NCBI RefSeq assembly: GCF_039982735.1
Contig: NZ_JBDWXV010000003.1
Coordinates: 248,001-312,000, forward strand
Reading direction: 5' to 3'
Source: Saccharospirillum sp039982735
GTDB lineage: Bacteria; Pseudomonadota; Gammaproteobacteria; Pseudomonadales; Natronospirillaceae
Length of the DNA stretch: 64,000 nt
Under the pieces are notes generated by a model. It was given only the letters and a program-made list of their open reading frames with translations, was not told the DNA's origin and made no database searches. Below are positions 35,903 to 44,874 of this stretch, piece by piece. Within the stretch, counting starts at the first letter, position 1. Each line of letters starts with the position of its first letter. The position numbers and the translations under genes are program-made.

Positions 35903-35933
35903 GTTCGGAAGCACACACCGGAACCCCACATCA

Positions 35934-36830
35934 ATGGCCACCCCTTTCGCTCAAGTGCGCAATACTCCAGTCTCACTCGTTGCACTGGTTATAATCGGTG
36001 TTCTGTTTATAGCAGCTACCACGCGCGCTCAGGATATTCGCGTCGCTCAGGAGCATTCGGATACTGAACCATTTGAACTGGTGATTTCCATACTGGAGCA
36101 ATCGATTGCCCGGTACGGCGAGAATAGCCGGCTGCAATGGGTAGATACCACCGAGATGAACCAGCCTCGCGCGCTGCGCATGCTGGAATCCTGCTCGGCC
36201 GATTTTGATGTCTATTTCAGTGGTTATGATACCGGGCGTGAGCAGCGGCTGTTGCAGGTCAACTTCCCGTTGACCATGGGGCTATTGGGGTTGCGCGGCT
36301 TTGTCACCACCGCTGATCGCGCCGAAGCCCTTGAAGCCGATGTACAGCAGGCAGAAACCTGGCTGATTGGCTCTGGCCGAGGCTGGCCCGATACCCGCAT
36401 CATGCTGGAAAACCAGTTTCGGGTAACGCAGGCCAATTACCAAAACCTGTGGGCAATGCTCGAACAGGGCCGGTTTGATGTATTTCAACGCGGGCTCCAG
36501 GAAGCCCAGCTTGAAATTCGACAACGAAGCAATGAACTCCAGTTGTTGAACACGGTCGTTATGCTGTACCCGCTGGCAACGGTGTTGTATGTGAACCCCT
36601 GCAAACCGGAATTGAAAGAACAACTGGAGTTCATCCTGCAGTCGGCCTACGAGATTGGACTGGTGCAATCCATTATTTACCAGAATGCCGATGCAGCCCT
36701 TGCCATCAATCGACTGGCCGACCCTTCCGTTAGAATAATCGCGTTGAAGAACACAGACATGAGCGATGCCTTTGTCACCATGATCGATGCGTACTGGCTA
36801 CCTGAAATCAGACAACACCTGAGCCACTAG
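35934..36830 (+). CDS. orphan periplasmic solute-binding protein (SBP type 3-like)
   Basis: Exported protein of 298 residues. The N-terminal signal is SLVALVIIGVLFIAATTRAQ, with cleavage probably at AQ. The mature part resembles family 3 extracellular solute-binding proteins: an opening strand (IRVAQEHSDTEPFELVISIL), a two-domain layout, and WAMLEQGRFDVFQRGLQEAQ typical of the second lobe. No permease or ATPase gene adjoins, so it may serve signalling rather than transport, as seen for lone proteins of this type. I chose ATG 35934, which places the signal at the start; an in-frame ATG at 35817 starts inside the IS remnant region. Confidence 0.7.
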   Translation: MATPFAQVRNTPVSLVALVIIGVLFIAATTRAQDIRVAQEHSDTEPFELVISILEQSIARYGENSRLQWVDTTEMNQPRALRMLESCSADFDVYFSGYDTGREQRLLQVNFPLTMGLLGLRGFVTTADRAEALEADVQQAETWLIGSGRGWPDTRIMLENQFRVTQANYQNLWAMLEQGRFDVFQRGLQEAQLEIRQRSNELQLLNTVVMLYPLATVLYVNPCKPELKEQLEFILQSAYEIGLVQSIIYQNADAALAINRLADPSVRIIALKNTDMSDAFVTMIDAYWLPEIRQHLSH

Positions 36831-36974
36831 ACCTCCCCCGCCCTTAACCTCTGGGTATTTGGTCAACCCACTGAATTCACCAGCTCGATAACGATTTCCC
36901 GCCCGCAACACCCAACCCTGTCTCAATAACACGGCCATCCAACTTGCACGGTGGTACGCTATTAACATAAACTT

Positions 36975-36993
36975 GATAATTATTATCATTACT
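36975..36993. promoter_or_regulatory. Fur box upstream of the imelysin operon
   Basis: GATAATTATTATCATTACT matches the 19-bp Fur consensus at 15 of 19 positions and lies in an AT-rich stretch 43 bases before the imelysin start codon, where it would cover a promoter. It implies repression when iron is plentiful. Confidence 0.75.
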
Positions 36994-37035
36994 AATAGCA
37001 TCATTGATACGATACAACCACACAAGGAACCCAGC

Positions 37036-38322
37036 ATGAGCCCCACTCAGCCTCTGGCAATCGCCACGGCACTTGCCAGCCTGTATCTGGCGGGATGCAG
37101 CACTCTCACAGGGACAGCACACACACCTGCAACCCCCGAAACGGTCGTCAACCATTATTCAGACCTTGCCCTGGCAACCTATCAGGATGCGCTCACCACC
37201 GCACAGCGGTTGGATGTAGCGGTCGATGCCCTGCTCGACAACCCGACCGAACAAACCCTGGCCAGCGCGAAACAAGCCTGGCTTGCCGCACGGGTACCCT
37301 ACCAGCAAAGTGAAGTGTTCCGTTTCGGCAATGCGGTTGTCGATGACTGGGAAGGCCAACTCAATGCCTGGCCGCTGGACGAAGGCCTGATCGACTACGT
37401 CGAAACCACTAATTACCAATATGAACTGGGCAACGAAGGGGCGTCCGCCAACCTGGTCGCGAACAGCGGGTTAACGGTCGGTGGCGAGGCGCTGACGGTC
37501 AATACTTTTACCCCTCAGGTACTGGCCGACCTGAACGAAATTGGCGGCTCTGAAGCGAACGTTGCCACGGGTTACCACGCCATCGAGTTTTTGCTCTGGG
37601 GCCAGGACCTTAACGGGTTCGACGCCGGTAACGGCAACCGCCCGGCCACCGATTATGCTACCGGCACCGAGTGCACGAACGGCCATTGCGACCGCCGTCG
37701 GGCCTATCTCGATGCCGCAACAGACTTGCTGGTCGACGACCTGGAATGGATGACAGACCAGTGGTCACCGAACATAGCAGGCAATTATCGCGCCTCACTG
37801 GTCGCCGACGAGGCAACCACCGGCTTGCAAAAAATGCTGTTCGGTATGGGCTCGCTGTCTCTGGGTGAATTGGCGGGCGAGCGCATGAAGGTAGCACTCG
37901 AAGCGAACTCACCGGAAGACGAGCACGATTGTTTCAGCGACAACACCCATAACTCGCATTATTACAACGGTCTGGGCGTCGTCAATGTCTATACCGGCAC
38001 TTATCAGACCATTGACGGCAAACTCGTTGAAGGCCCGTCATTGTCGGACCTGGTCGCCGCCGATCAACCTGAGCTGGATGCGACTTTGCGCCAACAACTT
38101 GAAACGTCCATGACGGCATTGGGTGCCATTAAATCGGCCGCTGAAGCCCCATCGAATCCGATGGCCTTCGATCAGATGATTGAGCCCGGCAACCAGGTTG
38201 GAAGCAGGCTGATCAATACCGCCATTCAGGGGTTGGTTGCGCAAACCTATTCCATCGAGCAAGTCGCGCTGTCGGTCGGCGTGAATGATCTGCAACCCGA
38301 TGATGCGGGTCACGCTTTCTAA
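37036..38322 (+). CDS. imelysin-family lipoprotein (peptidase M75 fold)
   Basis: Secreted lipoprotein of 428 residues with lipobox LAGC (LYLAGCSTL). The imelysin motif GxHxxE is intact as GYHAIEFLLWGQD, and conserved AWLAARVPYQQSEVFRFGNA is present. Relatives include the Pseudomonas imelysin IcmP and the cyanobacterial IrpA; these bind iron or haem-related ligands, and protease activity in the fold is doubtful. I chose ATG 37036, with AAGGA seven bases upstream; an earlier in-frame start lies within the Fur box. It is the first gene of a four-gene iron-regulated operon, followed by a strong hairpin (38345-38374). Confidence 0.9.
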   Translation: MSPTQPLAIATALASLYLAGCSTLTGTAHTPATPETVVNHYSDLALATYQDALTTAQRLDVAVDALLDNPTEQTLASAKQAWLAARVPYQQSEVFRFGNAVVDDWEGQLNAWPLDEGLIDYVETTNYQYELGNEGASANLVANSGLTVGGEALTVNTFTPQVLADLNEIGGSEANVATGYHAIEFLLWGQDLNGFDAGNGNRPATDYATGTECTNGHCDRRRAYLDAATDLLVDDLEWMTDQWSPNIAGNYRASLVADEATTGLQKMLFGMGSLSLGELAGERMKVALEANSPEDEHDCFSDNTHNSHYYNGLGVVNVYTGTYQTIDGKLVEGPSLSDLVAADQPELDATLRQQLETSMTALGAIKSAAEAPSNPMAFDQMIEPGNQVGSRLINTAIQGLVAQTYSIEQVALSVGVNDLQPDDAGHAF

Positions 38323-38344
38323 AAAACAGCCGTAGTAAGAGTTA

Positions 38345-38374
38345 GGCCGGGGGTGTCACCACCCCCGGCCTTTT
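38345..38374 (+). terminator. strong hairpin between imelysin and di-haem genes
   Basis: A perfect 11-bp GC-rich stem (38345-38355 with 38360-38370), loop TCAC, followed by TTTTG. It has the form of an intrinsic terminator inside an apparent operon, so it may reduce read-through to the downstream genes and leave the imelysin as the most abundant product. Confidence 0.75.
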
Positions 38375-38402
38375 GTGGTTTTGTAATAACCGGGATTTTC
38401 CA

Positions 38403-39809
38403 GTGACCTTCCAATTCAAGACCCTGACCAGCCTGCTCCTTTCAAGCCTGCTCTCCGTGCCTGCAGTGGCCAGTGATTCACCGATACAAACCAACGCAGA
38501 TTCAGGTGGGAGCGGCAGTGTTGCGCAGACCGACCACAATGCGTTTTCGTTGCCCAATGCCGCCATGTCAATGACGCGTCGTCTGGATTTCAGCGTCGGC
38601 AACAGTTTCTTCCGCAACCCCTGGGTTCAGGCCCCGGCCAGCACCGATGCCCGGGACGGGCTGGGGCCATTGTTCAACACCAACAGCTGCCAGGGCTGTC
38701 ACATCAAAGACGGGCGCGGCCACCCTCCACCCCCCGGCGATACTCCGGTATCCTTGTTTTTGCGATTGTCGATTCCCGCCGACCCGGCAACCGATCAGGA
38801 TCGACTGATCATTCAGGGGCACATTCCAGACCCGGTCTATGGCGGCCAGCTTCAAACCGCTTCGCTGCCCGGCCTGACCCCGGAGGCCGATCTGCGCATC
38901 ACCTATTCGGAAAAAACAGTCACCCTGCAGGATGGCACTCGCGTTACGCTGATGCAGCCGTACTATCACATTGACAATTTGGCCTACGGTGACTTGCCCA
39001 ACAACCTGATGACATCACCACGAGTCGCCCCGCCGATGATCGGCCTGGGTTTACTGGCGGCCATACCGGAAGCCCGGCTGCGCGCACTGGCAGACCCGGA
39101 CGACCGCGATCAAAACGGAATTTCCGGGCGCTTCAACCAGGTGTGGGATCGGGCCAGCCAAAGCACCCAGGTTGGCCGCTTCGGCTGGAAAGCCGGCGAG
39201 CCCACTGTGCTTCAGCAAAGCATGGGGGCGTTCGCGGGTGATATGGGCCTGACATCCACTTTGTTTCCCAACACTGACTGCACGCCTTCCCAGGGGTGCC
39301 TGGGCTTTATTGACGGAGGCTCGCCCGAGGTCTCGGATGACATTGCTCGCTTCATCGAGTTCTATGCCAGCAGCCTGGCCGTTCCCAAACGACGGTCCAT
39401 GGACGACCCGGCCGTTCAGCGCGGGGCACAACGCTTTAACGACGCCGGCTGTGCCGCCTGTCATACGCCCAATCATCAAACGGCACAGGTTGAGCAGCGC
39501 CCTGAGTTAAGCCATCAGTCTATCTGGCCCTACTCGGATTTACTGCTGCACGACCTGGGCCCCGAATTGGCCGATAACCGGCCTGAGTTTCTCGCCACGG
39601 GCCAGGAATGGCGCACGCCACCTTTGTGGGGCATTGGCCTGGCACAGCACGTTAATCCTTTGGCCGGGTTCCTGCACGATGGCCGCGCCCGTACCTTGGA
39701 GGAAGCCATTTTATGGCATGGCGGCGAGGCCGAATCGGCTCGTAACGCGTATTCGTCGTGGCCGTCTTCTGACCGGTCTGATCTCATTCGGTTCCTGGAG
39801 TCACTCTAA
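38403..39809 (+). CDS. di-haem c-type oxidoreductase (DUF1111, thiol oxidoreductase family)
   Basis: Periplasmic protein of 468 residues with signal peptide TSLLLSSLLSVPAVASD and two CxxCH haem-attachment motifs: SCQGCHIKDGRGH near residue 95 and GCAACHTPNHQ near 345. The family, sometimes called putative thiol oxidoreductase, resembles di-haem peroxidases of the MauG type. It starts at GTG 38403 with a modest GGGA site. Its stop codon overlaps the next start (TAATG). It always travels with imelysins in this arrangement, suggesting a redox step in periplasmic iron or haem handling (inference). Confidence 0.88.
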   Translation: MTFQFKTLTSLLLSSLLSVPAVASDSPIQTNADSGGSGSVAQTDHNAFSLPNAAMSMTRRLDFSVGNSFFRNPWVQAPASTDARDGLGPLFNTNSCQGCHIKDGRGHPPPPGDTPVSLFLRLSIPADPATDQDRLIIQGHIPDPVYGGQLQTASLPGLTPEADLRITYSEKTVTLQDGTRVTLMQPYYHIDNLAYGDLPNNLMTSPRVAPPMIGLGLLAAIPEARLRALADPDDRDQNGISGRFNQVWDRASQSTQVGRFGWKAGEPTVLQQSMGAFAGDMGLTSTLFPNTDCTPSQGCLGFIDGGSPEVSDDIARFIEFYASSLAVPKRRSMDDPAVQRGAQRFNDAGCAACHTPNHQTAQVEQRPELSHQSIWPYSDLLLHDLGPELADNRPEFLATGQEWRTPPLWGIGLAQHVNPLAGFLHDGRARTLEEAILWHGGEAESARNAYSSWPSSDRSDLIRFLESL

Positions 39810-40864
39810 TGCGGCACTCATTATGTCGGGCAGTCTTTCTCAGCGCCCTGCTGGGCACACAGACCCTATCGGTCGCCATCGCCGAGCCACAGGATTCGCC
39901 TGCAGAGCAAAACGCTCGCGCGCTCTGGCATGAGAACATTACCACTGGCTACCAGGCTTTAGCGACATCGGCACAAGCGTTGAGTGATACGGCCACTCTC
40001 TATTGCAACGCACCAAGCGAGCACACCAGACAATCGCTTGAATCTCACTGGCGCGAGGCTTTTTCCAACTGGCAAGCGGTTCGCTTTGTCGACTTCGGGC
40101 CCATTGAACTCGACAGCCGAGCCTGGCAATTGCAATTCTGGCCAGACCCAAAAAACCTGGTAGGCACCAAAGCCCGTCAATTGCTTTCAGCCGATGCACC
40201 GATAAATCGCCAGCGCGTTACCGATTCTGGCGTCGCCGCCGAAGGGTTCCCGATGCTTGAGTACCTGCTGTTTGATGCCCCCTTCAATCAGACAGAACAG
40301 GCACTGCCCGGTGATCGTAGTTGTGCTCTGCTAAAAGCCACGGCAACGGTGGTAAACGACAACGCAACTGACCTGTCTGCAGACTGGCAGGCGCTGGCTG
40401 AACACTACCAGGCAACCGACAGCTACACGGCCACGACCGTCCGTTCGGCCATGACCGCTCTGGATATTCTGGTTGAGAAGCGGCTCGGCGAACCCATGGG
40501 GTTGGGCTCCTCACAACGCCGATTGGTTTACGCGGGTGATGCCTGGCGCAGTGGTCAGTCGCTGGCCGCGGCAGAAGCTTCACTGTCGGGCTTGCAACGC
40601 TACTTTTTACCGGGCCTGATCCGGGAACTGGAACACGCGGATCAGCGCGGCATCGCCAACGACCTGACTGATCAGTTTCAAGCAACACTGGCGCGGTTTG
40701 ATGCCCTGCCCGATGACCTGGCGTCTGTCCTTGAAGACGATCAACGCTATGCCCAGCTGCAAAATCTCTACATTTCCGTGCAGCAACTCGAACAAACGCT
40801 GGCTCTTCAAGCTGCGGTTGCCCTGGGCATTCGCCAGGGTTTCAATTCAAGCGATGGCGATTAA
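39809..40864 (+). CDS. second imelysin-family periplasmic protein
   Basis: Exported imelysin-fold protein of 351 residues with a signal peptide ending near LSVAIAEPQ. The helical repeat signature HWREAFSNWQAVRFVDFGPI is intact, but the place of the GxHxxE motif reads GFPMLEYLLFDA, so the usual histidine is replaced and only the glutamate remains. It is co-translated with the di-haem gene (TAATG) and followed by the DUF1513 gene with overlap. The changed motif suggests a different ligand from the first imelysin. Confidence 0.85.
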   Translation: MRHSLCRAVFLSALLGTQTLSVAIAEPQDSPAEQNARALWHENITTGYQALATSAQALSDTATLYCNAPSEHTRQSLESHWREAFSNWQAVRFVDFGPIELDSRAWQLQFWPDPKNLVGTKARQLLSADAPINRQRVTDSGVAAEGFPMLEYLLFDAPFNQTEQALPGDRSCALLKATATVVNDNATDLSADWQALAEHYQATDSYTATTVRSAMTALDILVEKRLGEPMGLGSSQRRLVYAGDAWRSGQSLAAAEASLSGLQRYFLPGLIRELEHADQRGIANDLTDQFQATLARFDALPDDLASVLEDDQRYAQLQNLYISVQQLEQTLALQAAVALGIRQGFNSSDGD

Positions 40865-41984
40865 TGGCCTAATGGAAAAGACCTCACCGGCACCTATAAG
40901 TCGACGAGCGTTGCTGGCAGGCAGCGTTCATTGCCTGCTTGCATCTGGCCTGATGCCACTGAGCTGGGCCACTGCTTTACCCGACGCCATTGCTGCTCTG
41001 GGTGCAGTTCGTCTGCCTGACGGCGGCTATGCGTTAGCGGCAGTGAATCACCAGGCGGAAACCCTCTGGACGACACCTTTTGCTGCCCGCTGCCACGGTG
41101 GCTGTACCTCACCGGACGGCAATGACGTGGTGTTGTTTGAAAGACGACCGGGGTGGTCTTTTCAGGTACTCAACGGTGCGACCGGTGAGATTCAGCAGTC
41201 GCGTCTACCGGAAGCCGAAGAACATTTTTACGGCCATGGCGTGTTCAGCCCCGATGGCCGATTCCTGTATGCAACGGCCAGTCACTACGAATCAGGCCAG
41301 GGCCGGATCGCCGTGTTTGATGCCCGTGAGGGTTACCGACGGTCAGCTACCTGGGCACTTGACGGTATCGGGCCTCACCAACTTGAACTCAGCCCCGATG
41401 GTACTCAACTGATCGTCGCCCTCGGAGGCATACAAACCCATCCGGATTACGATCGCGTTAAATTGAATCTCGACAAGATGGACCCGGCGTTGCTGTTTCT
41501 CGACCGGCTCACCGGGCAAGAACAGTCGCGCCACCGCCCTTCCGATTCACAACTGAGCTGTCGACATCTGGCTGTATCAAATGATGCGGTCACCTACGTA
41601 GCGTGCCAGTACCACGGGCCTGAATGGCAGCAGCCACCGTTGATCGGCAAACACCACAACGGCCAATGGACAGAGATGACGTTGCCAGCCGCGCTGCAAT
41701 CCAGGCTGAACCATTATCTCGCCAGTATCGCCGTGCAACCCGCCTCTGACATCGTTGTGGTCACCGCACCACGCGGTGGTTTGGTGGTGGTCTTGGATGG
41801 CCGCAGCGGGAACGTTATTCGAGGGATTGATCTGTACGATGCGGCCGGCGTTAAACCCACCGACGACGGCGGGTTCCTGGTCAGCAGCGGCACCGGTGAC
41901 TGGGTGTGGTTGGACCCGGGCGAGGACTACTCGATCGGTTCCCGGGGCACCTCTGCCTGGGCGTGGGATAACCACTTATTCTGA
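40854..41984 (+). CDS. DUF1513 beta-propeller-like protein with Tat signal
   Basis: Protein of 376 residues. The N-terminus carries a twin-arginine signal, SRRALLAGSVHCLLASGLM, so it is probably exported folded, perhaps with a cofactor. The rest has repeated SPDGRFLY/SPDGTQLIVA-type strands of a seven-bladed propeller and conserved cysteines in ARCHGGC. DUF1513 proteins end this imelysin/di-haem operon in many marine Gammaproteobacteria; the biochemical role is unknown. The start is ATG 40854, overlapping the previous gene by 11 bases, or ATG 40872; neither has a strong ribosome site. Confidence 0.82.
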   Translation: MAINGLMEKTSPAPISRRALLAGSVHCLLASGLMPLSWATALPDAIAALGAVRLPDGGYALAAVNHQAETLWTTPFAARCHGGCTSPDGNDVVLFERRPGWSFQVLNGATGEIQQSRLPEAEEHFYGHGVFSPDGRFLYATASHYESGQGRIAVFDAREGYRRSATWALDGIGPHQLELSPDGTQLIVALGGIQTHPDYDRVKLNLDKMDPALLFLDRLTGQEQSRHRPSDSQLSCRHLAVSNDAVTYVACQYHGPEWQQPPLIGKHHNGQWTEMTLPAALQSRLNHYLASIAVQPASDIVVVTAPRGGLVVVLDGRSGNVIRGIDLYDAAGVKPTDDGGFLVSSGTGDWVWLDPGEDYSIGSRGTSAWAWDNHLF

Positions 41985-42072
41985 GCGAGCCGTGGTACAT
42001 CGACAAAGGTTTCACCAAACGGATGCGCCACCCAGCGCCCAGTCACAGGCGCCGGTATCACCCGAGTTGCAC

Positions 42073-43119
42073 CTACTGAGCGGTAGGCCACTGCAACATT
42101 CCCCCTCGAACATTGGCCACTTTGTCGTGACCCGCTTCTTTTAAAATGCCGATCGCCAGAGACGACCGTTTACCGGAGCGGCACAGAGTGACGACAGGTT
42201 TGTCAGTCGGTACTTCACCAACGCGGTCGCGCAACTGATCGAGCGGAATATGCAGTAGATTATCCAGCGCCTTCAACTCCGGCTCGACCGATTCGTTCTC
42301 GTCTCGTACGTCCAGAATCATGACGGAGGGCTGGTTCTGAATTACCCACTCAGGCTCCACTTCCGGAAAGCCCGCGAGGGTCATGCGCAGATCAGCCCAG
42401 TCCTGTTCTTCCGGGAGCTTGCCATCTTCCGGTTTGCCGGAACGCAAGTTGTTCGGCAAGGCCTCGTCGATCTTTTTCGGATGTGGCAGCTGCATCGCGT
42501 TCATGTACCCGACAAAGTCATGCTCATTGGAGGCGCCGCCGACGCGAGCGTTAAACTCTTTCTCTTCGGCGACCGATGTACAGGTACGGCCGTTGTAGTC
42601 GTGTGCCGGGTAAATGGTGCAGTCGTCGGGCAACGTGAAAATCTGCTCGTTGATCGACTTGTACAGTCTGGCCGGGTCGCCCTGCTGAAAATCACTGCGA
42701 CCGCAGCCGCGAATCAACAGCGCATCGCCGGTAAAGGCTTTGCTCTTGTCTGCCAGCACAAACGTCATGCAACCGCTGGTATGGCCGGGTGTCGAGCGAG
42801 CCTGTAACGATAGGTTGGCCACGCCGAAGGACTGGCCGTCCTTAATCGGGATGTCTACGTTCTCAGCTTGTACAGCTTCTCCCGAGGCAATCAGGCAACC
42901 CGACTTTTGTTTCAACACCCAGGCAGCGGTAATGTGGTCGGCATGGGCATGGGTATCGACCACCAGCTTCAAGTTGAGCTTTAATTCCCGAACCAGCGCC
43001 AGATCGCGCTGTACTTGCTCGAATACGGGGTCGATCAGCATGGCTTCGCGGGAGGTTTCATCGCCCAGCAAATAGGTATAGGTCGAAGAGGTCGCGTCAT
43101 AAAGCTGTCTGAAAATCAT
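42073..43119 (-). CDS. persulfide dioxygenase-rhodanese fusion (ETHE1-like)
   Basis: Two-domain sulfur enzyme of 348 residues. Residues 1-235 are a metallo-beta-lactamase fold of the ETHE1 persulfide dioxygenase type: metal site THAHADHITA, further ligands in STPGHTSGCM, FTGDALLIRGCGRSDFQQGD and YPAHDYNG. Residues about 255-348 are a rhodanese domain with active-site loop CRSGKRSS. Natural fusions of this kind oxidise glutathione persulfide to sulfite and exchange sulfane sulfur with thiosulfate. A TauE/SafE-type exporter lies 0.9 kb away and could remove the sulfite formed (inference). Confidence 0.9.
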   Translation of the reverse strand: MIFRQLYDATSSTYTYLLGDETSREAMLIDPVFEQVQRDLALVRELKLNLKLVVDTHAHADHITAAWVLKQKSGCLIASGEAVQAENVDIPIKDGQSFGVANLSLQARSTPGHTSGCMTFVLADKSKAFTGDALLIRGCGRSDFQQGDPARLYKSINEQIFTLPDDCTIYPAHDYNGRTCTSVAEEKEFNARVGGASNEHDFVGYMNAMQLPHPKKIDEALPNNLRSGKPEDGKLPEEQDWADLRMTLAGFPEVEPEWVIQNQPSVMILDVRDENESVEPELKALDNLLHIPLDQLRDRVGEVPTDKPVVTLCRSGKRSSLAIGILKEAGHDKVANVRGGMLQWPTAQ

Positions 43120-43267
43120 AAAAGCTCCTTCATCTGCGGCTTATTACATTAGAATCTCATAATATAGTGAAAACGTGCTTTTTCAACCTCTGTGTTGGTC
43201 ACAGTAACAGCCAGCGCTGTCCAGGTACGGTAAACTGCAGGTCTTCGGCACTGTGAGAGGAAACCTC

Positions 43268-43600
43268 ATGAAAACCCGTATTAAAGACGCCCTAACAACC
43301 CCGGCCCGGGGCAAGCCCCGCGCGAGCCATGCCAGCGCGTTACACATTCTGGTGCGTGATGAGAAAAAGGCTCAGGAAGTGCTCAGTAAACTGAAGAAGG
43401 GAGCCGACTTCGACAAACTGGCGCGGCAGCATTCGACGTGCCCGTCGGGCAAACGCGGTGGCGACCTGGGCGAGTTCAAGCGCGGGGCCATGGTTCCCGC
43501 CTTCGATAAGGCGGTGTTTAATGGTCAGCCCGGCGAGCTGCTTGGGCCGGTTAAAACCAAGTTTGGCTACCATGTCATCAAAGTGCTGTACCTGAAATAA
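43268..43600 (+). CDS. ppiC: parvulin-type peptidyl-prolyl cis-trans isomerase PpiC
   Basis: Cytoplasmic proline isomerase of 110 residues: a single parvulin domain (about 22-110) with ASALHILVRDEKKAQEV, FDKLARQHSTCPSGKRGGDL and the terminal FGYHVIKVL. An N-terminal basic extension of about 18 residues is longer than in E. coli PpiC (93 residues). I chose ATG 43268, with AGAGGA seven bases upstream, over the GTG at 43253 which lies within that ribosome site. Confidence 0.92.
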   Translation: MKTRIKDALTTPARGKPRASHASALHILVRDEKKAQEVLSKLKKGADFDKLARQHSTCPSGKRGGDLGEFKRGAMVPAFDKAVFNGQPGELLGPVKTKFGYHVIKVLYLK

Positions 43601-43616
43601 TGACGGCCCGAGGGGT

Positions 43617-43883
43617 CTACCGTAACTGGCTGTCTTTACTGCCCCGGCGGTTATACAGGCTGTGCCCGGCGCTCTCCTCATCCTGTTCGGCCTGGCAATT
43701 CACGCAAAAACGCACGCCAGGCACGGCTTTGCGCCGGGCCTCGGGGATGGGCGCGTCGCACTCGTCACAGAACTCGGCACTGTCGCCTGTCGGCATTTGA
43801 TTGCGCACGCGCTCAATGGCATCGTTCACGGTGGATTCGATCTGTTCGTTTACCGCGCCGTCTCCCGCCCAGCCACTGGCCAT
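43617..43883 (-). CDS. DksA/TraR-family C4 zinc-finger protein
   Basis: Small protein of 88 residues related to YbiI and TraR. The zinc-binding cysteines are FCDECDAPIPEARRKAVPG then FCVNCQ, the C-terminal finger of the DksA family. The preceding helix (VNDAIERVRNQMP) is too short to form the full coiled-coil finger of DksA, as in TraR-like members. Such proteins may bind the RNA polymerase secondary channel; the targets here are unknown. It is convergent with ppiC across 16 bases. Confidence 0.88.
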   Translation of the reverse strand: MASGWAGDGAVNEQIESTVNDAIERVRNQMPTGDSAEFCDECDAPIPEARRKAVPGVRFCVNCQAEQDEESAGHSLYNRRGSKDSQLR

Positions 43884-43982
43884 AATGCACCGCTCCGCTT
43901 GTTGAGTAGACTGTTAAGGTAGGCGGTTGGCACCAGATATCAAGGCGCTTTGCAGAACCCGCCAACCTGCGGGCACGCCTGC

Positions 43983-44747
43983 TTACTGCATGAGCCCTGC
44001 CAATCCGTCGTACATCAGTTTGCCACCTGCCGCGACCAACAGCACATAGCATATCCAGTAAAACCAGCCCTCATTGATCCGGTGATGCATGTACATACCC
44101 AGACGAACGCCGATGGGTGCCAGTATCACCAGTGCCAGAGATGTCATCAGGTTACTGCTGTCGAGCAAGCCGATCCAGGCGTAAGGCACCAGTTTCACGT
44201 AGTTCACAACAGTAAAAAAGATCACTGTGGTACCAACGAATAACGTCTTGTTCATCTGCTGGGGCAGCAAATACATGTTAATGGGTGGGCCACCAGCGTG
44301 AACGCTGAAACTGGTCAGACCGGCGATTGCACCATAGATCCAGCCAGCGATTTTGCTGGCAGGCTTGGCTTGCTGCACCTTGCCGCGCAGCTGCTGCAGC
44401 ACCCAGTTCAGCGCAAACACCAGGGCGATCACCCCAACAACCAGCTTGATGTGATCATCAGACAAATACTGATAGGTCGCTGCCCCCACACCGATCCCGA
44501 CCAGCGATGCTGGCAGAATGATGCGCAGGTTGGGCTTGTCGTAAACACCCCGGAACCCCCAGACCGCGAACAGATCCATCACACACAGGATGGGCAGCAT
44601 GATGGCTGCAGCCTGGCTGGGTGAGATGACCAGCGCCATCATCGGTACCGCGACAATGCCCAGGCCACCCCCCATTCCCCCTTTGGAAATGCCGTACAAC
44701 AGTGTTGCGGGAATGGCGAGCAAATAGAAAATCGGGTCTGTAATCAT
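43983..44747 (-). CDS. TauE/SafE-family membrane exporter
   Basis: Inner-membrane carrier of 254 residues with about eight helices in two repeats. The first begins FYLLAIPATLLYGISKGGMGGGLGIVAVP and the second TSFSVHAGGPPINMYLLPQQ, both TauE/SafE signatures. The family exports sulfite, sulfoacetate and related organosulfur anions or imports some organic acids. The nearby persulfide dioxygenase makes sulfite export plausible, but the two genes are not in one operon. Confidence 0.88.
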   Translation of the reverse strand: MITDPIFYLLAIPATLLYGISKGGMGGGLGIVAVPMMALVISPSQAAAIMLPILCVMDLFAVWGFRGVYDKPNLRIILPASLVGIGVGAATYQYLSDDHIKLVVGVIALVFALNWVLQQLRGKVQQAKPASKIAGWIYGAIAGLTSFSVHAGGPPINMYLLPQQMNKTLFVGTTVIFFTVVNYVKLVPYAWIGLLDSSNLMTSLALVILAPIGVRLGMYMHHRINEGWFYWICYVLLVAAGGKLMYDGLAGLMQ

Positions 44748-44874
44748 GGGGGCCTGACAGCGTTGAATTCATAGAGGCGTTCATCATACGCAGACCCTCC
44801 GCCAGCCGCGAGCAACACGGCGTTTCGGCCAACGACGGTTCGTTTGTGCATTCAGTCCCGATACAGACCCCGCA

